From Hyaloraphidium curvatum (taxonomy: Eukaryota; Monoblepharomycota; Hyaloraphidiomycetes; Hyaloraphidiales; Hyaloraphidiaceae), in the NCBI GenBank assembly GCA_025558095.1, contig JAIVFI010000002.1:1116001-1180000 (forward strand): DNA of 64,000 nt, in the 5' to 3' direction. The notes below the pieces were generated by a model that was not told the origin of the DNA, did no database searches, and was given only the letters and a program-made list of their open reading frames with translations. Below are positions 19,816 through 31,058 of this stretch, piece by piece. Made by a program: the position numbers and the translations under genes. Numbering within the stretch: position 1 is the first letter of the stretch; each line of letters starts with the position of its first letter.

Positions 19816-21040
19816 ATGTCGGGCAAGCCGCGCCCCGCCGGCGCCCCCGTGCCGCACCACGCGATGGCGCCCCCGCCGTACACCGCCGCCGCCGGCGCGC
19901 CCGGCATCGACGACTTCAAGTACGGCGTGAACGGTTCGTGTTCGCCGGGGCACGCGGGGCCGGGAGGGGCGTCGGCCGGGGGGCGCCGGGGCGGACGAGT
20001 CACGCGGGGGATCCCCCGGCGCCCGGCGCCCGAACACGCCGGCGCAGGCTCGCGGGCCCGCGGGCGGCCGGAAATATGCGCGGCAGGCCGGGGACGCCGC
20101 TCCGGCGGGAGGCGGCGCGCTTCGAGGCGTGGGGCGCCCCCCGCCCTTCTGCCCCGTTGCGTCGGCCGCCCGCATCGCCCTCCCGTGGCCTCCTCCTGCC
20201 CTGCCATCCCCTCCGCTCGTGTTTTCCGGCGATGCTGACGCATCCCCGCCCCTCCGCCAGTCGCCTCCGCCGACGTCCCCATCCGCCTGGCCTTCCTGCG
20301 CAAGGTCTACCTCCTCCTCTCGCTGCAGCTCCTCTGCACCGCCGCCATCGCCGGTCTCATGTCGTCCTCCGAGACCTGCCGGACCTGGCTGCGCGCCAAC
20401 CCGTGGTCCGTCTACGCGGCCGTGGCCTCCAGCGTCGCCGCCCTCCTCGCCCTGTACTGCAGGCGGCGGGCGTACCCGGCCAACCTGTTGCTGCTGGCCG
20501 CGTTCACCGCCGCCGAGGCGTTCACTGTCGGCTCCGTCGGTGCGTCTCCCCGCTCGGCAGCCCCTTGTGCCTTTTGACCGACCCCCGATTGCCCTCCCCC
20601 CACTCCAGTGGCCTTCACGGACCGCACCGCCCTCCTGCACGCCCTCCTCCTCTCCCTCTCCTCCTCCGTCGCCCTCACCCTCTACACCCTCCAGACCCGC
20701 CGCGACTTTTCCGGCCTCGCCCCGTACCTGTTCGCCCTCCTCGCCGCGTGCCTGGCCGCGGGCGTCGTCCGCGCCTTCAGGCCCTTCTCGCGCTCGACAG
20801 ACCTGCTGTTTGCGTGCGGGGGGGCGGCGGCATTCGGCGGGTACATCGTGCACGACACGCAGGCGATGATGCGGAGGGTGAGCCCGGAGGAATATGTCGT
20901 GGCCGCCGTGGACCTTTACCTGGACGTCGGTGGGTCTCCTGCGTCGCAATGCTGGGCCGCGGATGGCGCGTGCTGACCCGCCCGTCCTAGTGAACCTGTT
21001 CCTGCAGGTGCTGAGGATCGTCCAGGACCTGCGGGGCTGA
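19816..21040 (+). CDS. Bax inhibitor-1/TMBIM-family membrane protein
   Basis: Four exons, 19816-19933, 20261-20539, 20609-20929 and 20991-21040, giving 255 aa. The opening IDDFKYGVNVASADVPIRLA matches the N-terminus of fungal BXI1/lifeguard proteins. Six or seven membrane segments follow (VYLLLSLQLLCTAAIAGLM, VYAAVASSVAALLAL, LLLAAFTAAEAFTVGSV, ALLLSLSSSVALTLYTL, YLFALLAACLAAGVV, LLFACGGAAAFGGYIV). The C-terminus has DTQAMM and the LYLDVVNLFLQVLRIVQDL end typical of the family. Members are Ca2+-leak channels or cell-death suppressors of the ER, Golgi or vacuole. The first intron (327 nt) is unusually long for this window; the other three splice sites are phase-1 and use GTGCGT or GTGGGT donors. 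Confidence 0.88.
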
Positions 21041-21451
21041 AGGGATGCGCGGATGTTGGACGGACCGGATGGAGGAGGAGCACGGACGGCGGCGAGCGGG
21101 GCGGGCAGCATCTTTGTCTTCGGGGGGAACCGAACATGTTTTGGAAACGGCGGAAAAGGCGGTGCGTCCGCGAGGGTCCGGGAGGGTTCGCGATCCGCCG
21201 AGCAAGAATTCGGGCGCACGGGATGCCACGGCGATGCTCCGGCCGCGTGATTGTGATGGAAGTTCCGCGCCGCCTTGTTCCGTCCCCGGGCGCTGCATTT
21301 GTGAAGGGTGCGTTTGGTCGAGGCCAGCCGCGCCAAGGGCTTCTCGGCCCCGAGCGCCAAGTCACCCTCTGCAAACACTCCCACGGCCCTTAACACCCCG
21401 TTGTTCGTGGCTCCGCGACCCGCAACCGCGCAATCCAAAGCACCCGCGACC
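21041..21451. other. intergenic
   Basis: A 411-bp gap between the Bax-inhibitor-like gene's stop and the next start, both plus strand. It should hold a terminator and a promoter. No supported feature was seen. Confidence 0.35.
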
Positions 21452-22124
21452 ATGGTCCGCCCCGCCCCGCCCGCCCCTGCCCCCCGCACCGCGCTCACGG
21501 CCTGCGCGCAGGCCACCCTCGCCCTCCTCCCCATCGCCCTCACGACGGCCGCCGAGTCCCTCATCAGCTTCACCGTCTACGGCGTGCTCTTCCCCAACCT
21601 GCGCCGTCGGGCGCTCGCCGCCGAGGGCAAGCCTGACCTCACGGCCGCAAGCGGCGTCGCGCAGGGGCCGCACGCCGTCACGCACGAGCAGACGGCGGCG
21701 GAGCAGATCATGACCAAGCATGCGCCGAGCATGGTCATCACGTTCCTCAAGGTGGACCTCGGCGGGGACTGCGGCGGGAGGTGCGGTGCTGACGAGGTTC
21801 CCACGGCCGGGGACCAGAACTACCTGCTCGCGGCGACGCTCAAGACGCTCAACATCCGCGACCCCGTCGACGCCGCGGTCTTTGCCGGCACGCTGTGGAC
21901 GCTCAAGGAGCTGCCCGTGTTGGCCGACGAGTGCGTGTCGTGCGCTCCTGTGCCGGATCCAGAACCCTGATCACGTTCGTCCTCCCCCCTTGCCCATCGT
22001 CTCTCGACCTTTAAGATTTTTGTGGGAGCAGCGTCCGCTTGCGCTCCCCGGCATCAAGGCGTTCGAAGGGCTGGCGCGGGGAGCCTTCACGGCTTGGTTC
22101 CTGGCCTTCTGGCCGGCTTACTGA
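21452..22124 (+). CDS. hypothetical protein with an N-terminal membrane segment (195 aa)
   Basis: Exons 21452-21930 and 22016-22124, joined by an 85-nt phase-2 intron (GTGCGT...TTTAAG). The start has a good Kozak context (ACCATGG). After a short Ala/Pro leader, residues 13-50 are hydrophobic (ATLALLPIALTTAAESLISF then VYGVLFP). The middle is soluble, with a LLAATLKTLNIRDPVDAAVF helix. The C-terminal exon is aromatic-rich and ends in GAFTAWFLAFWPAY. No family is recognised. Its convergent neighbour, the lipase gene, ends 71 bp downstream. Function unknown. Confidence 0.6.
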
Positions 22125-22194
22125 CGGGCGAAGCAGAACGAACTGTATTGACGAATAGCAACCGTAGATACATCTTGACGCAAATACGAACGAA

Positions 22195-25121
22195 TCACCC
22201 CATGTTGTTTCCCCGGCAGACGGCCTTGAGGTTGGCCCCGTAGCTGACCAGTGCGTGCGGCTTGAGCGCCGACTCGGGGTCGAACACGACCTCGAACAGG
22301 TCCCTCGGGTCCCTTGGCTCGACGATGTACGCATCCTCCGAATGCGGCAGTTCCCGGAACGATGCCGTGGGAGTGGATGGCAGCGCGGCACCCGCCTGTG
22401 CGCGGGGAAGGGTGCCCTTGAACAGTCTCCCCAGGCTCGCAAAGACGGGTTCCGTCGCCGTCCTCGGCGCCTGTCCCTTTCCCGCCTGCTTCCCCCCGCC
22501 CGCCTTGCGTATCATCCACACCCTCCCCGCAACCTGCAGCTTCAGCTTCGACCCCGCCGCCAGCCTCTCCCTCGCCTCGAGCAGCCGCGCCAGCACTTCC
22601 TCCTCGGGCACCTTCTGCGCGCGCAGCGCGTCGGAGCGGATCAGCAGCTCCCTCAGGTCCAGCAGGCTCCCGTAGCACAGGCCCGGCACAGGGTCGCGAA
22701 GATTGACGTAGGCGTCCACGTGCTGTGCTAGCGGGGCGAGCTTGGCGGAGATGGTGGGCGCCGCGCCGAAGGTCACGGCCTCGATGTCCAGGTCGGGGAC
22801 GCCGGATGCCTGCCGCAGGGCGGGGAGGTCGTCCCGCAGCAGGATGCTGAGGATGGCGGCGACGCTGCCGCCGTAGCTGTGCCCCGTGCAGATGATGCGG
22901 CGCGGCCGGAGCTCGGCGGCCCATGTGCGGATGCGCTCGAAGTAGCGGTTGTGCAGGTAGGTTCCCGACAGGACGAAGCCCTTGTGCGAGACGCCGTTCT
23001 TGAAGGGGACGTACTCGCCGTTCTGCCGATCACCCGTCAGCTGTTGCCATCACGAGGTCACGGCAAACTCACCAGATCGGTCAGCGCCTCCATCAGCCCC
23101 GCCGTTCCCCTCACCGCAATCACCACGGCCTTCTTCTCCTCCACCCAGCAAGCGATGAACCTGCTCGTGAACGCCCCCTCCGGCTCGACGTACAGCAGGA
23201 TCCGCATCCCCTCCATCTTCAAGAATCCCTTCATCGCCGCCAGGTTCGCCCTTTCGGCGTGGTGCGGGAGGAGCACCGGCGCCGCCTTGGACGCGTGGTA
23301 CGCCGCCTTGCTGAACTTCAGCCACCACCGGGCCTCTTTGACCCGCTCCATGTCGACCAGCGCACGGCGCAGGGCGGGGTCGGCGAACGGCGGGTCGGGC
23401 ACCGCCGCGTGGAGCTGGCGCACGGTGCGGTACGCGGCAAGGAGGAAGCCGAGCTTGCCCAGGCTCATGCGCATGCCGGCCTGGTACGACTTCCAGATCG
23501 GTTCGATCTCCCCCAGCGCCTTGGGTTTCTCCGAGCTCGCGGCGGAGGTGTCTTCGTTCAGGGTCGCGGAAGAGCTTGCGGCGCTGCGGAGGAGGGTTCC
23601 CCTGCGCTTCGTCGACGTTCCAGTGTCGTGCCGCACGATGTAATCGGCCGCGGTCTTGGCCTCCGCGGGCGCATCGTCAACGCCGCCGCCAGTGCGCCGC
23701 ACCTCCCCGTGGATCGTCCCCGTCCCGCTCTTGGGGCTCGCGGGGCTGATCGGCGACAGCGGCCCGACCGCGTCCGCCCCATCGGGCACCGATCCGTCCG
23801 GCGGCGGCTCCCCGTCCAACATCCACCGCTCCACGTCCGATTTGTGCCAGAAGCTGCCCAGCGGGCCGTTGCGGTACTCCAAGGCCTGCACACCCGTGTA
23901 GGAAAGGGACCATTCGACGGAGCAGGAGGCAAAGTCCTGAAGGTTGACAGACTTGGTGATGCCGATGTTCCCCTCCCTGGCTCCTTTAACGGCCCGTGCG
24001 TCCTCGTAGGAGCGCATCTTGAGGTTATGAGTGCCCGAAGGTTTCATCAGGGCCTCGGGGGAGCCGGAAAAGAGGCGGCCGAAGGGGATGCGGGTCTTGC
24101 TGATGTAGTAACCGTTCCGGCGGACGGCGAGCACGATGTTGTCGAAAATCAAACAGTGGTAAGAGACGGGAAAGTCGAAGCGGATCTTGACGGGCGCATT
24201 CAGGGGTAGCTGGGCGATGACCGGCGTCTCGAGTTCAAGGTGACGGACCTTGATCCTGACTGTGCAGTTGGGGACAAAAAGCCCGCCGTCTTTCCCGCGG
24301 GCGACAAAGTAGGATTCCGCCGCGATCGCTTGCGACACGCGGATCTCGCGGATGATGAAGGCCATGCTGTCGGCCCTGAAGACGGGGAGGAAAGGGGAGG
24401 GGAGGTCACGGTCGAGGAGGTGGTTGGAGGTGCCCGGCGCCGGCTTTTCGGCCTCGTCCTGGCCCTTCATCGCGCTCTTGAATACCGTGCCGAGCTGCGA
24501 GGGCGATGCCATAGGAGGAAGCTTGAGCCGCTTCAGCGTCGCGCTCATTGTCGGCTGCGGCGGGGCGTGCCCCTCGATTTCCAGTGCCGCGGAGACGGCC
24601 GACTGGGGCGCAGGCCTCGACGAACGCGCGCTCGGCAGCGGTGCTGCGAGGATCTCTGGAGTCGCCGCAGCTCCATTAGGAGGCGCTCCACTAAAATCGC
24701 CTCCGTCCTGCGCCCCCGCGCCAATGTCCGATGGGTTGTCGTCTTCGGGCGGGTCGTCTGGCGCGTCGTTTGCCCGCACGCTGAGGCCGCTGAGCGGCGA
24801 CAGCGATCGTTGCCGATTTTTCCAGCCGCCGCCGCGGCCGCGGTCGCGCGATGCCTCCGACGCGGCATCGGTCGACGAGCCGTCGGTGACGCTCGGCGCG
24901 GACGCGCGCGTGTCGGTGCTGCGGCGCGCCGCCGAATCGGGCTCGAGCATCGCGAAATGGGGCCGGAAAAGGGGTTCGAGAGGGCGCACAGAGGCGCACA
25001 GAGGCGTAGAGCAGGGGCCGCCGGCGGGGGATGGCGGGAGGAACGAGGTCCCCCTCGCTGATGAACTGTGACCTGACGACCGGAGGCTGTTTCCATCCCC
25101 TTGTTGTCCCGCTTTACTCAT
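22195..25121 (-). CDS. class 3 (sn-1-specific, DAG-lipase-like) triacylglycerol lipase
   Basis: Exons 25121-23073 and 23022-22195, joined by a 49-nt phase-0 intron (GTGAGT...GGCAG), 958 aa. The catalytic domain is C-terminal: the nucleophile Ser732 in CTGHSYGGSVAA, Asp793 in NLRDPVPG, and His939 in LKPHALVSYG. The long N-terminal part starts disordered and Ser/Pro-rich. Residues about 260-430 then form a beta-rich block (RIKVRHLELETPVIAQLPL, SYHCLIFDNIVLAVRR) that could be a C2-like membrane-binding domain; this is inference. There is no clear transmembrane segment. An internal ATG at 24950 (MLEPDSAARR) is a plausible alternative start, because the first 57 residues look UTR-like. Likely hydrolyses acylglycerols at membranes or lipid droplets. 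Confidence 0.82.
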
Positions 25122-25206
25122 CGGCCATCTTCATCGGGTTCCTGCAAATCCCCACATCAACGAACCGGGCCTACATCCGATTCCTGTACATCCATACATC
25201 GCCACA

Positions 25207-27263
25207 TCACTTGCTCACCACCTCCTTCACGTCCACCTGCGCATCCGCTCCCTCCGGCAGGGTTTTGACTTCCACCTGCGCGTCGCCCGGCGCAGGTGGT
25301 GCCGGAGGCACCCCGCCCCAGCCTTCTGCCTCCCACGGCCCGGGCCGCCCCGTGACCGCCCTCCAAGCCGGCCCGAACCACTTCTCCCGCCGCGCCCGCT
25401 TCTTCTCCACGTCCGCCACCCAGTCCTCGTACCAGCCCTTGACGGGCACGAGCTCCTGCGACGCCCACGGCTCCTTGGACAGGCGATAACGCGAGCCCCG
25501 CGCCGCAACCCAGGTCACCGACAGCGTCCCAACCGTCTTTGCCGCCGCCACGATGGTGTAGAACCACCCGCTCCCCAGCGCGCTCACGCCCCCGGGCGAC
25601 ACCACCGGCATCACGGAAGCCGCAAGATACCGCACGCAGTTGTTTGCGCTCACGATACTCGCCGGACTGTCCGAGAAACAGTCAATCAGGAAGGTGTTTT
25701 CGCTCGAGGTGGCGCTGAGCGTCCCGTAACCGATCAGGAACTGCCCGATTATTGCCATCGCGACGGTCAAGCCCTTCGCGGGGGCCCAACCGAAGAGCAG
25801 GAGGCCGATGGGGACGCACAAGCCCGCGAGCCAGGTGGTGCGGAGGCGGTCCTCGGCGACCATGATGCCATTCCGCCGGCGCTTCCACTTGATGATGGTC
25901 ATGTCGGCGTAGTACCCGCCAAACAGCGAGCCGCAGAGGTTGCCGCATGCGGTGGCGGCCATGGCCGCACCAACCATCGACGATGTGAAGCCGTCTGCAA
26001 ACGACAAGTGGGGTGAGCACGATGTGCATCTGAGTACCGAGGAGCAACCCACATGCGTTGGTGTAGATGTACGGCAGCATCGAGTTGAGCGACCAGAGCG
26101 CGGCAAACAGGCAGCACGCGTCGAGCGTGACAAAGGCGACGAAGGGGTAACGCAGGGCGTAGATCCCGGCGAGCATGGACGGCGGCTTCTTGGCCTTGCG
26201 TTTGGACGCCGGCAGCGTCTCGGGGAGGAAGACGAGGATGCAGAGGAAGATGACGCTGCCCAGGCCGAGGGAGATGAGGAACACTGTGGGCCAACGATGG
26301 TCGAGATCTTGTTAGCCCGGCAATGGAAACCACCTAACGTGCCCCCGACCCACCATATCTCCACCCAAGGTACTGGCAAACCACACCCCCGATCGGCGAT
26401 GAAATGACAGGGCTCATGAGCGGTATCACCCAGTACATCCCCATCGCCCTCCCCCTCTCTTCCTTCCGATGCGTGTCAGCTATCGTCCCAGCGCCGACCG
26501 ACATGACCGCGCTGGATCCGGTGCCCTGAAGGAATCGAAAAGCGACCAGCATTCCCACGTTGGCAGAGAAGAAGCAGCCCAGGCAGCCGACGACAAAGAC
26601 GGAGGAGGATGCGAGGTAGATGGGCCTCCGCCCGACGCGGTCGCTCAGGGGGCCCCAGACGAGGGGGGCGACCGACAGGACGATCGAATAGATGGTCACG
26701 GTCAGGTTGACGAGCGTTTCCGAAGCCTGCAGCTCCTCGGCAATGGTCGTCAACGCGGGGGCGTAGAAGTGCGTGCCCAGGGGTCCCATAAGCGCGGCGA
26801 AAGAGACGAGGAGGACGATGAGCCGCTTCCGGAGCGGGGTGAAGCGGTCGTAGAATGGGACCTCGGTGGGAGGGGCCTCGCCGGCGTCCGAGAGCACTTC
26901 CACGGCATTGTCCGGCGGATCGGCTTCGTTCGATGGCGGTGCGGTGGGCGATTTGCCGGCGCCGGTGTCCGAGGGCATCTCCTCCGGCGCTGCGGTTCCG
27001 TCCGAGGAGGCGGAGGCTGGCCCCCTGCCACCGGAATCGTCTGCAGTACTGTTCAAATTCTTGTCCAGACGGGATTCGGCGGCCTCCGCGCCCGCGGGGG
27101 CAGGCGGCGCGGGAGGAAGAAGCGCCGCAGGAGCGGTCCCGGTTCCGGATGTTTGAGGGGCCTCCGAGACCCCAGAAATGCCGCGATCCTGGTCCGACGC
27201 CATCTCAAACTGTGGTTCTGTGGGACTACCGGGAGCTGGAACGAGGAAAGAGTGGGGAGACAT
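25207..27263 (-). CDS. MFS drug:H+ antiporter-like transporter (DHA1 type, 642 aa)
   Basis: Exons 27263-26354, 26283-26053 and 25994-25207. A disordered N-terminal tail of about 150 residues (Pro/Ala/Asp/Glu-rich) precedes 12 predicted membrane segments. The MFS loop 2-3 motif is seen as WGPLSDRVGRRPIYL, and DHA1-type motif C-like GVVCQYLGWRYVF closes helix 5. A large central loop carries KRKAKKPP and WKRRRNGI. Splicing restores YLGWRYVFLISLG and YTNAYGFTSSMVGA, which read through well. The tail after helix 12 is about 90 residues, Pro-rich and cytoplasmic. Members export polyamines, drugs or dityrosine; the substrate is unknown. The same architecture recurs at 38.4 kb. Confidence 0.85.
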
Positions 27264-27409
27264 GGTCCATCGTCTCCTCTCGCTTTGCCCCCCCGAGCGG
27301 CAGGATCGAAAGCGCCGAGCGCCGATCGATAGTACTTTGAAGCCCTTGAGGCGCGAAAGCATTTCATAGAAGATCAAGAAGCGAATCTATTTGTCTGGAA
27401 GATGCCAAC

Positions 27410-28613
27410 CTACAGGCGAGCGCGGTTCTCCGCGATCTTCTTCGGGAAATCCATCGGCAGCTTCGTGCCACCCGCAAGCCTCGCACCACCATCGATCGCG
27501 ATGACGTCGCCTTGATAGAACAAGTTAGGTATGAAGAACATCGGCCACGGAACGTTCTCTCCACCAGTGAGATGCGCCGACGCGCGGGAGCAGAGGTACA
27601 GGACGAGGCCCGCCATGTCCTCGGTCCCGCCGACCCTCCCCGTGGGCTGCCTCGACTCGAGATCGCTCTTGTTGTGCTCGTACCCGTACGCCGTCATCCT
27701 GCTCACGAAGAATCCCGGTGCGATCGCGTTGACCGTCACGTTGTGCTTGGCCAGGGCCGGCGCCATGTTGCGCGTGAGGTGATTGACCGCGGCCTTGGAA
27801 ACCATGTACGAGTACTGCGCGTTGCCCTCGCGGGCCAGGTTGGAGCCCTCCTGGCCGATGACGGCGACGGAGCCGACGCTGCTGACGTTGATGACCCGGC
27901 CAGGGTTGAAGACGTTGCCGCCCGACGACTTCGAGAGGAGTGGGAGAAGCGCGACGCTGGAACGAGCCCGGAGATGAGGAACAATCGTCCGGGCAGGCCA
28001 ACGGGCGTCAACGCACGTGAGATACCAGAGCGCCTTGACGTTGACCGCCATGAGTTTGTCCCAGCCGTTCTTCTCGTCAAAATCGAGCAGCGGCCCGCCC
28101 CACGAGATGCCGGAGTTGTTAACGAGGATGTTGAGCACCGTCTCGCGCTTCTTGACCTCGTCCGCCAGCTTCTCGCACGATTTCCGGTCCGAGAGGTCGG
28201 CCTGCAGCGCGATACAGGTGCCGGGGTATCCCTGGGCGTTGATCTCGTCCGCTGTCTTCTGCACAACCTCCATCTTTCGCGACGCGATATAAACTGGGCA
28301 ATAGATGGCCACCGCGTCAGGGGAACAGAGGGGCACCGCGTCAGGGAGACAGATGGCCACCGCGTCAGCGTAACGCGTCCTCCGGGACGGCGGCAGTCCG
28401 CACCCTTGGCTCCATTTTGCGCGAGACCGGCAGCAATCATCCTCCCGATTCCAGTTCCGCCACCCGTCTGCGGGCGCGCGGGGTAAGGCCGAGCCGGCGG
28501 CCCGAGAAACGGGGGACACCCACCACCAGCGCGACCTTCCCGCGGACGCCAAAGAGGCCCTGGATAGAGAGATCATCGCCGGGATCCACGTTCGATGCCG
28601 AGGAGGAGGCCAT
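27410..28613 (-). CDS. short-chain dehydrogenase/reductase (307 aa)
   Basis: Five exons: 28613-28524, 28467-28404, 28293-28017, 27956-27565 and 27510-27410. Splicing rebuilds the NAD(P) motif KVALVTGGGTGIGRM (T-G-x3-G-x-G, residues 31-38), which no single frame contains. Other family signatures are NNSG (about 110-113), the Ser of INVSS (about 169) and Y194-x3-K198 in YMVSK; HLTGDVIAIDGGARLAGG ends the fold, with the end-of-sheet strand spanning the last intron. There is a long insertion between the Ser and Tyr. Likely a cytosolic or peroxisomal NADP-dependent reductase of the 2,4-dienoyl-CoA reductase/RhlG-like group. Intron 2 carries a tandem repeat (see 28300). Confidence 0.87.
28300..28371. 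repeat. three 24-bp tandem units inside an SDR intron
   Basis: Three near-identical units share the core CACCGCGTCAG on the plus strand at a 24-bp period (core copies at about 28311, 28335 and 28359). They sit wholly inside the second intron (28294-28403) of the dehydrogenase gene. On the sense strand each unit starts with CTGACGCGGTG, so each offers a CTGAC branch-site-like sequence. Confidence 0.9.
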
Positions 28614-28788
28614 CGCGGCGATGTCCCGGGACTTTAGGGGGAGTTCGGAGAGCACAGAGCGCGCCGCGGAACTGCTGCACAGACGATCAAGAAAAGGACC
28701 AATAGGCAAAGAAGGAGATGTCTCTCTTTCTAGATAAGTCTAAGCCAATGAAATGACGGGATAGACAGAGTCGTGCGCCAGGCGCCAG

Positions 28789-30840
28789 CTAGTTCTTGCT
28801 CCAATCTTCTTTGATGAGCTCGGCTGCCCTCTCGGCAAAGGCGATCGCGGGGGCGTTGGTGTTGCCGCTGACCAGATCGGGGAAGGAGCTAGCGTCCACC
28901 ACCCGAAGGCCCGTGACGCCCCTGACGTTGCACCTCAGATCGGCGGCAGCCGACTGGTCGGAATCGGGACCGATCTTGACGGTGCTAGTAGGATGATAGA
29001 TAGTAATGCAGTGGTCCCGGATGATCTGCTCGATGAAGGCGTCCGACGTGTGGTCGTTGTGGTGCGCAGCGAGGTGCGAGGACCGGAAGTGGACCTTCTT
29101 GATGAGCGTCTTGAACGGTTCCGCCTCGATGACTTTGTAGACCTTGCGGATCGCGCGCTTGAGAATCTCCACGTCCTCCGGGTGCTCCAGGTAGTGGGGC
29201 TGGGGAGCTTGGCTGTCAGCACGGCGATGGCGGTCATGTCAAGTTTCACTCACGTCCACAATGGGCCTGACAGCGGGGTCCGTGCTCTGGACCTCCACAG
29301 TGCCGACACTCCTCGGGACGAGCAGGCTAGGAAGGAAGGTGAAGCCGTACATTTCCGGATTGTCGAGGAAGGGCGTGATCCCGGTAGCGGAAGCGGCGGG
29401 GCTAGGTGCGCCCGCAAAGGTCGGCGTCATGTGGACTTGAGTGTCCGGCCGCTTCCGCCACTTGATCTCGGGGTCTTCGTCGGTCAAGCCCGAGTCCGTG
29501 AAGGCCATAGACTCGATGAAGCCAGTTGTAACTGAAACACTTTCAGTGGAGCACCAGAAATCAGGGACGCGAGGAACCTACGAGGTCCGGTGCGGAACAG
29601 CAGGTAGCGGAGCAAGCGGCTGACCATGGTGAGCGTTGGCGCGGCGGTCATGCCCGTGTTGTCGTCGATCTCGACCGAGATGGGCACCATCAAGTGGTCC
29701 TTCAATCCCTGACCGACAGCCTCGTTGGCGACCTTGACCGGGATGCCTGCCTTCTTCAGGACGGCTTTGGGCCCTACGCCGCTCAGCTGCAGCAGCCAGG
29801 GCGAGTTGACGGCTCCCGCGCTGAGGATCACTTCGCGCTTGGCGGGGATCAGGTACTCCTTGCCAAGCGCAAGCTTCTCGAACCCTCCGTGGTCGCGGGA
29901 GAACCGCACCCTGACGCCCGTGGCCCGCTTGCTGTCGTCAATCTCCACCTTGGTCACATATGCGTTCCGGAGCACCGTGAGGTTCGGCCTGTCGAGGGCA
30001 CGCTTCCCGTCCACGGTCCGGCGCAGAAAGCCGTTGAAGGCGTCGCTCCGCACGCCATTCTCCACCGTCAGCTGCGAAAAGCTGACGCCGCGGTTGTCTG
30101 TCCCGTTATAGTCAGGGTTGAACTTGAACTCGCCCGAGTTGACGCAGGAGTTTATCGCGTCGGTCGTGAACTTTTGGGCGCTTTCCGAACTGAGCTGCGT
30201 CACCCCGAGGAAGCCGTCCTTTCCATGGTGAGACATCTCGGCAGAGGCGAGGGACGCCGGGTAGAAACGCTCCGACTTCTTGAAGCACCGTTCCATGTCC
30301 TCCCAGCCCCAGCCCGAGCAACCAAGGCCGTGCTCCCATCGCTCGTAATCGCCGGGCGCCGCGCGAACATAGAGGACCGCGTTGGTGGAAGAGCAGCCGC
30401 CGAGCGTCAACCCGCGGGGCCAGTTGTGGACACGCCCGTTCGTGGCCGCCTGCGGAGTCGATTTGAAGCACCAGTCCCTGTCAAGTGTTGTCAGAGACGT
30501 GCCGGGCATGAACAGATGCCAAGACCCACCATGTCCCGAGCTGAATCGACATGCACTCCCAGCCACATTCGATGTGCCAGCTCCTATTGTCGGAGCCCGC
30601 CTCCAGGAGCAGGACCTTGACGTTCGGATCCTCCGAGAGCCGCGCGGCAAGCACGCTGCCCGCGGAGCCCGATCCCACGATGACCACGTCAAAATCGGCA
30701 GCCAGGTTCAGGAAGTCGGCCTCGCCGTCCAACGTGTCCTTCTTCGGCTTTAGGAGGTAGGCGCCGGCCGCAACGGCCCCGGCAGCAACCGCGACTCCGG
30801 CGACCGCGGTAAACAAAGGGTTGCGGGCGCGAGACGCCAT
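28789..30840 (-). CDS. GMC-family FAD oxidoreductase (choline-dehydrogenase-like, 631 aa)
   Basis: Four exons, 30840-30530, 30477-29582, 29531-29254 and 29199-28789. The N-terminus has a single membrane anchor (about residues 10-30, [19 protein letters not shown]) rather than a cleavable signal. The FAD site is [18 protein letters not shown] (GxGxxG at 56-61) followed by LLLEAG. The GMC signature 1 region is [16 protein letters not shown] and signature 2 is [19 protein letters not shown]. At the C-terminus the catalytic pair is His564 in IYHPTST and Asn in GNTNAPA. Members oxidise alcohols, choline or aryl alcohols. All three junctions close in frame (for example GTWDWCFKST across intron 1). 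Substrate unknown. Confidence 0.88.
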
Positions 30841-31058
30841 CGTCCTCGAGAGCAGGCCGAAGGGAGGACGACAAAGCTCAAGGAAACCTCTTTCGGACCC
30901 CGACGTGGAAAGTTCGGAGAGTTGAGGGGGGGACGAGTGAGGTGACCGGGAGCATGTGACTTTTCCGCGGTTTCCGGTTCCCGATCCTGTTTCCCCGCGG
31001 CGGCCACCGCAGAAAAAGAGGTCAAAAGATTGAAAAGATTGGTACGCGTTGATACACT

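Noticed and set aside
25207-30840. A secondary-metabolite cluster containing the MFS pump, SDR and GMC enzymes
   Set aside because: No polyketide, peptide, terpene or other backbone synthase is present in the window, so the grouping is suggestive only.
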